Positions 58,773 to 64,000 of a stretch of 64,000 nt of DNA are shown piece by piece. The stretch is taken from assembly GCA_013287475.1 (NCBI GenBank), contig JABDDT010000001.1, positions 35,339 through 99,338 of the forward strand, in the 5' to 3' direction. The notes beneath the pieces were generated by a model that was given only the letters and a program-made list of their open reading frames with translations, was not told where the DNA came from and made no database searches. Origin of the DNA: Bacteroidota bacterium. GTDB lineage: Bacteria > Bacteroidota > Bacteroidia > Chitinophagales > Chitinophagaceae. A program made the translations under genes and the position numbers. Within the stretch, counting starts at the first letter, position 1. Every line of letters starts with the position of its first letter.

Positions 58773-59168
58773 TTAAGTAGATCTTCTCCTCCTAACAGCC
58801 AAAGCTAAAAAAATCCATCCGAGGATAAATCCAACACCGCCTACCGGTGTCAGAATTCCCAGAAAAACGGGGATGGTGCTTCCGTTGGTTAACAGTACGG
58901 ATATAATATATAAAGAGCCACTGAAAAGAAGTATACCTGCTATAAAACAAAAGCCTGCACGGTTTATCTGGTAACCCGGAAACTTTTCACCAAGAATTCC
59001 TGCAGCCAACAATGCAAATACGTGGTAAAACTGATAACGAACTGCTGTATCATAAATTTCAAGTGCCGGATCCGGCATCAGATGTTTCAATTGGTGGGCA
59101 AGCATCGCACCTGCTACAACTGCCAGGGCACCAAAAATGGAAGCCAGTACAAGAAATAGTTTATTCAC
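58773..59168 (-). CDS. DUF423 domain membrane protein
   Basis: ALAVVAGAMLAHQLKH..., RYQFYHVFALLAAGIL, FSGSLYIISV. Confidence 0.88.
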   Translation of the reverse strand: MNKLFLVLASIFGALAVVAGAMLAHQLKHLMPDPALEIYDTAVRYQFYHVFALLAAGILGEKFPGYQINRAGFCFIAGILLFSGSLYIISVLLTNGSTIPVFLGILTPVGGVGFILGWIFLALAVRRRRST

Positions 59169-59189
59169 AAAAAGATATTTAGAAAAATT

Positions 59190-59690
59190 TTATTGTAATA
59201 AACTAATAAAAGATTCAAGCTCTGTGTTTTCTTCAAGTACCATCAGGTCTGCCTGCTCATAATACATTTTACGTTCACCCAGTTTCCGAATAATATATGC
59301 TCGAAGTCCGGCTTCAGTTATTCCCTTTAATAGAGGCCTGGACATTTTTTCGTTAAGAAGCCGCTGGTTTAATGCTTCCAGTGAAGTATTCAGCCAAAGC
59401 ACTTTCCCACTCTTTTTCATAAAATCTATATTATTAAAAAAACAAGGAGTACCACCTCCGGCTGACAAAACAAAATTTTCTTCCCGGTTTATCAAATCCT
59501 CCAGCGTTTGTTTTTCCATATAACGAAAATATTCTTCACCCTTGATTGCAAAAATTTCAGAAATACTCATGCCTTCATTATTTACAATCACAGCATCAAG
59601 GTCATAAAACGGAATTTGTAATTTCGCGGCAATCCTGGTACCCCAATGTGTTTTACCTGAACCCATAAACCCAATCAAAAATATTCTCAT
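59190..59690 (-). CDS. aroK: shikimate kinase
   Basis: IFLIGFMGSGKTHWGTRIAAKLQIPFYDLDAVI; FVLSAGGGTPCF. Confidence 0.93.
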   Translation of the reverse strand: MRIFLIGFMGSGKTHWGTRIAAKLQIPFYDLDAVIVNNEGMSISEIFAIKGEEYFRYMEKQTLEDLINREENFVLSAGGGTPCFFNNIDFMKKSGKVLWLNTSLEALNQRLLNEKMSRPLLKGITEAGLRAYIIRKLGERKMYYEQADLMVLEENTELESFISLLQ

Positions 59691-59776
59691 AATTATTTAA
59701 TAAAATTCAACCTGTTTAAAAAACGCCGGTTACATATCCTACATTGATAATCGATGACCAATACACAGTCTGCGAT

Positions 59777-60961
59777 TTACGTAAATGCATTAAAACCGGT
59801 TACATCCATTCCCGTAATCAACAAATGAACATCATGTGTTCCTTCATAAGTCAGAACACTTTCCATATTCATAAGATGCCGCATGATCGGATATTCACCG
59901 GTAATACCCATTCCACCCAGCATCTGCCTTGCTTCCCTCGCTATATTTGTTGCAATTTCGCACCCGTTCCTTTTCGCCATGGACACCTGCGCCGGAGTAG
60001 CTCTTTTTTCGTTCATCAGCATTCCCAGTCTCCAATTCAATAATTGAGCCTTAGTGATTTCAGTAATCATTTCTGCCAACTTCTTTTGTTGCAGCTGGAA
60101 ACCACCAATAGGTCTTCCGAATTGAATTCTTTCTTTACTATACCTCAGAGCCGTATCATAACAGTCCATGGCAGCACCTACTGATCCCCATGCAATACCG
60201 TATCGCGCTTTCGTTAAACAGCTTAACGGGCCTTTTAATCCGTGGATATCAGGAAACAGGTTTGTTTTGGGCACTTTGACGTTATCGAAAACCAGTTCCC
60301 CTGTGGCTGAAGCCCGCAGGCTCCATTTCCCATGGGTCACTGGTGTGGTAAAACCTTCCATTCCCCTTTCTACAACCAGACCCCGGATATCACCCTGCTC
60401 ATCCTTTGCCCAGACCACAGCAACCTGGGCAAATGGCGCATTACTTATCCACATCTTACTTCCATTTAATACCACATGATCACCCGCATCTTTAAAATTA
60501 GTCAGCATGCCTGCCGGATTAGAACCATGATCAGGTTCTGTAAGGCCAAAACAGCCCAGCCATTCGCCTGTTGCAAGTTTTGGTAATATCCTCTTCTTCA
60601 TTTGTTCCGGTCCGTAAGCATGAATAGGAAACATTACAAGAGATCCCTGCACTGAAGCTGTAGACCTGACACCACTGTCTCCTCTTTCAAGTTCCTGCAT
60701 CATCAGACCGTAGCTGATATAATCAAGACCTCCTCCTCCATAGGATTCAGGAATGGTAGGACCAAAACAGCCCAAATCGCCCAGTTGTTTCACAATCTGG
60801 GTGGGAAATGCCGCTTTTTGTGCATATTCTTCAATTATTGGACTAATTTCTTTCTTAACATAAGAACGTACAGATTCCCTGATCAATTTATGCTCCTCAG
60901 TAAGTAAGTCGTCCAACTGATAGTAATCGGGGCTTTGAAAAACATCGGTTTTGGCAGGCAT
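59777..60961 (-). CDS. acyl-CoA dehydrogenase (glutaryl-CoA dehydrogenase-like)
   Basis: FGLTEPDHGSNPAGMLTNF, RYGIAWGSVGAAMDCYDTALRYSKERIQFGRPIGGFQLQQKKLAEM; Met at 60961 preferred. Confidence 0.92.
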   Translation of the reverse strand: MPAKTDVFQSPDYYQLDDLLTEEHKLIRESVRSYVKKEISPIIEEYAQKAAFPTQIVKQLGDLGCFGPTIPESYGGGGLDYISYGLMMQELERGDSGVRSTASVQGSLVMFPIHAYGPEQMKKRILPKLATGEWLGCFGLTEPDHGSNPAGMLTNFKDAGDHVVLNGSKMWISNAPFAQVAVVWAKDEQGDIRGLVVERGMEGFTTPVTHGKWSLRASATGELVFDNVKVPKTNLFPDIHGLKGPLSCLTKARYGIAWGSVGAAMDCYDTALRYSKERIQFGRPIGGFQLQQKKLAEMITEITKAQLLNWRLGMLMNEKRATPAQVSMAKRNGCEIATNIAREARQMLGGMGITGEYPIMRHLMNMESVLTYEGTHDVHLLITGMDVTGFNAFT

Positions 60962-61070
60962 GATGATAGAGTTGGATGCGAAAATACTCAAAAAGGCCAA
61001 AGCCGGGGCTTAAGGTGTATAGCCACTCCAGTCTTCCATCAGGCTCATAAAATTTAAACTCCGTTTTTGA

Positions 61071-61085
61071 GCACCGAAACGGTGC
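61071..61085. repeat. short perfect inverted repeat in divergent intergenic region
   Basis: GCACCG-AAA-CGGTGC. Confidence 0.7.
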
Positions 61086-61203
61086 ACAACACATTCAACA
61101 TAACCCATTTATCCTTAATTAATTATTATTAGGACAGAGAATGTTAAAACCGGATGCAACATCCTGCTTTTCTTTGTGTACTTATAATAGTAACAAAATC
61201 CGG

Positions 61204-61764
61204 ATGTTGGAACTAACCAAAAGCATACAACATGACGAGCTGGTTGAACGGTGCAGGCAGGGCGACCGGCGAAGTTATGGTGAACTATATCAGAAATATT
61301 CCAAAGCCATGTATAATACCAGTCTCAGGATTGTGAATCATACAGCCGACGCAGAGGACGTGCTACAGGAATCATTTGTGGATGCGTTTGCAGCGATAGA
61401 AAGTTTTGCTTACAAATCAACATTCGGAGCCTGGCTGAAGAGAATTGTGATTAACAAATCCATTAACTCTCTCAGAAAAAGAAAAATGGAAATTATAGAT
61501 ATCGAAAAAACCAGTGCCTTGCATATACCAGAAGAAGATAGTTTCGATGAAGAAGGACTGAAATATAAAGTGGAAGAAATTAAAAAAGCAGTGAAAGAAT
61601 TGCCAAATGGATACAGGACAGTTATCAGTCTTCACTTATTCGAAGGATATGACCAGGAAGAGATTGCAGAAATACTTCAGATAACACATGCCACCGTCAG
61701 AACACAATATATGAGAGCAAAACAAAAATTATTATCACTCATTAAAGAAGGAGGCTTATCATGA
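61204..61764 (+). CDS. RNA polymerase ECF-type sigma factor
   Basis: MYNTSLRIVNHTADAEDVLQESFVDAFAAIESFAYKSTFGAWLKRIVINKSINSLRKRK. Confidence 0.93.
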   Translation: MLELTKSIQHDELVERCRQGDRRSYGELYQKYSKAMYNTSLRIVNHTADAEDVLQESFVDAFAAIESFAYKSTFGAWLKRIVINKSINSLRKRKMEIIDIEKTSALHIPEEDSFDEEGLKYKVEEIKKAVKELPNGYRTVISLHLFEGYDQEEIAEILQITHATVRTQYMRAKQKLLSLIKEGGLS

Positions 61765-62471
61765 GCAGCCCATTGGAAAAATTTATTCTTGAAAACCGGG
61801 ATAATTTTGATGCAGAATCACCGAATCCCAGGGTATGGGAGAAGATAAATGAAAGGATGAACCCGGAAACGGATAAACCCATACCCATTCGTACCATGTC
61901 TTTCAAGCGTTGGATGGCTGCTGCAGCCGCTGTCTTGCTGATTGCAATATCCGGTACTCTTTATTATTCATTACGTAAGAATAAAATTCAGCCATCTGTG
62001 GCTGGAATTAATGACCGTCGTAAAGAATCTTCGAATCGCCCGGCTGGTATAAATCCGCCACCAGATTCACCTGTACAGGTTACAGGAACAATTCCGGAAA
62101 GAAAAGTTCCCGATGCACAGGACCAGGTAATAACCAGTAAAACAGATAATACATCTCCTGATAATGGAGACAGTAAAGAAATGTATTACTACACAAAGCT
62201 GATTGAACTCAAACACGAAGAGCTCAAAACACTTGAAAAGGATGAGCCACTCCTATACAGACAGTTCTCTGGTGACGTGCAAAAACTTGACAGTGTATAC
62301 CATACCCTCAAAACCCAGTTACCGAACAATTCCAACCGGGAGCAGGTGATCGAAGCGATGATATCAAATCTTCAGCTTCAGATCGGATTATTGAATAAAC
62401 AGTTGGACATAATTAAAAAAATCAAACATTCTAAAAAAACAGCGTATGAAAATGCTTATAAATCCGTTTAA
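61761..62471 (+). CDS. single-TM membrane protein, putative anti-sigma factor
   Basis: Overlaps sigma gene stop; central TM WMAAAAAVLLIAISGTLYYSL with C-terminal coiled-coil-like domain. Confidence 0.65.
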   Translation: MSSPLEKFILENRDNFDAESPNPRVWEKINERMNPETDKPIPIRTMSFKRWMAAAAAVLLIAISGTLYYSLRKNKIQPSVAGINDRRKESSNRPAGINPPPDSPVQVTGTIPERKVPDAQDQVITSKTDNTSPDNGDSKEMYYYTKLIELKHEELKTLEKDEPLLYRQFSGDVQKLDSVYHTLKTQLPNNSNREQVIEAMISNLQLQIGLLNKQLDIIKKIKHSKKTAYENAYKSV

Positions 62472-63462
62472 AGGTTTCGTTCTTCTGGCCTTTGCGCTGG
62501 CCCCTTTACTGAGTAAGGCCAATAATGGAGATGAAGTCGAAAAGAAAAGGACAATCTCCAAATCCTATAATGTAGGCCCTGAGGACAGGCTATCTATCGA
62601 AAATTCATTTGGTAATGTAACCGTTACTACCTGGGACAAAAACGAAATCCAGATCGATATTGAAATCGGTGTGCACGCTTCTTCCGAAGAAAAAGCGCAG
62701 AAAATGATGGGTCTGATCAACGTGAAAGATAACCAGGGCGGTCATGAAATCAGTTTTAAAACTGATATTGGACATATGTCAGGAAAAGATAACTGGAGTA
62801 AAAATGAGGATACAAGAAAATTTTATGTGGACTATAAAATAATTATGCCCTCCAAAAATCCCCTTCGAATTGAAAACAGCTTTGGAAAAACTATTATCCC
62901 GGATTTTGACGGAAGTGCCAGCATCACCAGTAAGTTTGGAGAACTATCAACCGGCAAATTGCCCAATGCAACACTTGTCCATGTGGAATTTGGCAAAGCG
63001 GAAATTGGTAGGTTAAATAATGCAGACGTCATATTGAAGTTCAATGGCAACTCAAATGTTGCGGGTATCGGAGGAACTTCAAAAGTAGATGTGCAATTCT
63101 GCAGTAAAGTAAATATCGCAGTAGATAATGCCCTCAGCTCATTGACCCTTTTTCAATCCTATTCAACCATCAATCTGAGAGTATCCAATAATTTATCTGC
63201 TCAGTTTGATGTATATACGAATTTCGGAAGTTTCAATAACAGAACGGAATACAATATTAATGAAGACAGGGATGATGAATCTTCAGGTCCCAAATTCGAT
63301 AAAACTTATACAGGTAAAGCCGGAAGCGGGGCTGCGAAAATTAAAATCAAAAGCAGTTTCGGAAGTGTCCGATTAGTAAATATGGGCGATAAATCTGTAG
63401 ACAAGGAAAACAATGACGAAGATGATGATAAGGATTCAGATAAATCAAAAGTGAATTTGTAA
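62446..63462 (+). CDS. secreted beta-helix-like protein (DUF4097-like)
   Basis: Signal peptide; repeated NSFGNVTVTTWDKNEIQIDI / KSSFGSVRLVN strands. Confidence 0.6.
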   Translation: MKMLINPFKGFVLLAFALAPLLSKANNGDEVEKKRTISKSYNVGPEDRLSIENSFGNVTVTTWDKNEIQIDIEIGVHASSEEKAQKMMGLINVKDNQGGHEISFKTDIGHMSGKDNWSKNEDTRKFYVDYKIIMPSKNPLRIENSFGKTIIPDFDGSASITSKFGELSTGKLPNATLVHVEFGKAEIGRLNNADVILKFNGNSNVAGIGGTSKVDVQFCSKVNIAVDNALSSLTLFQSYSTINLRVSNNLSAQFDVYTNFGSFNNRTEYNINEDRDDESSGPKFDKTYTGKAGSGAAKIKIKSSFGSVRLVNMGDKSVDKENNDEDDDKDSDKSKVNL

Positions 63463-63479
63463 CGGATCGGGGAAAGTTG

Positions 63480-64000
63480 TTAGTGAAGATACCCGGCCAT
63501 TTCAGTGGCATATCCGGACGCAACCAGAGCAGCCTTTTCTGCAAAATCCTCTTCGGATCCTGCATAAATAATTCCCCGGCTTGCGTTCACCAATAAACCT
63601 GCGTCTTTATTTAATCCGTTTAAAGATATTTCTTTCAGGTTCCCGCCCTGTGCACCCACTCCGGGAACCAGATAAAAATGATCAGGAACGAGCATACGTA
63701 TATGAGCAAACCATTCTGCCTGTGTTGCACCGATTACGAACATCAAATTTTCGGTTGTACCCCACTGTGAGGCTTTGCGGATGACAGATTCAAAGAGCAT
63801 CCTGCCATCGCAGGATTGCAATTCAAAATCAGAAGCACCGGAATTGGAAGTGAGACCAAGCAGGATCGTCCACTTGTCTTTATATTCCAGAAAAGGTCTG
63901 ACACTGTCTTCTCCCATATAAGGGGCTACCGTAACTGCATCAAAAGATAGTGTTTCAAAAAAGGCACGGGCATAGAGCGAGGCGGTATTACCGATATCCC
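63480..64000 (-). CDS. pyrF: orotidine-5'-phosphate decarboxylase (5' truncated by window edge)
   Basis: LLGLTSNSGASDFELQ, MFVIGATQAEWFAHIRMLVPDHFYLVPGVGAQGG, NASRGIIYAG. Confidence 0.93.
   Translation of the reverse strand, partial: DIGNTASLYARAFFETLSFDAVTVAPYMGEDSVRPFLEYKDKWTILLGLTSNSGASDFELQSCDGRMLFESVIRKASQWGTTENLMFVIGATQAEWFAHIRMLVPDHFYLVPGVGAQGGNLKEISLNGLNKDAGLLVNASRGIIYAGSEEDFAEKAALVASGYATEMAGYLH

Noticed and set aside
1-64000. tRNA/rRNA genes, integrases, transposases, restriction or CRISPR-Cas genes
   Set aside because: Scanned by eye in intergenic regions and through the ORF products; none could be supported.

Overview
AT-rich chromosomal window that looks like a Bacteroidota genome, probably Chitinophagaceae-like. 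This is inferred from gene content (DUF4403, DUF4954, DUF5117 metalloprotease, T9SS-like C-terminus, PafA-like phosphatase, SWIB/H1-like protein) and from several TAnnTTTG -7 promoter motifs. About 58 CDSs are supported and most are housekeeping: aconitase C-terminus, glmS, mgtE, der, era, rpiA, mutS2-like, msrA, sucC, an aromatic amino-acid cluster (pheA, aminotransferase, tyrA, DEAD-box helicase, DAHPS-CM, aroB, aroA, aroC), murQ and a GlcNAc kinase, fba, an SPT-like gene, ubiX, lolA, ftsK, aroK, an acyl-CoA dehydrogenase and pyrF. I saw no rRNA, tRNA, CRISPR array, prophage or insertion sequence. The best hidden feature is an unannotated transcription attenuator upstream of pheA on the minus strand. 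It has a canonical promoter, a 30-aa leader peptide containing YRYFGFYFFFYF (10 of 12 residues aromatic), mutually exclusive RNA pairings and a GC hairpin plus U-tract. Also worth checking are a frameshift that splits the mutS2-like gene, period-8 ACTCCCAT arrays with G-quadruplex potential on the opposite strand, phased 11-bp repeats upstream of sucC, and an unusual purine/pyrimidine-biased intergenic region at about 45.3-45.8 kb. I did not find a convincing new multi-gene system.
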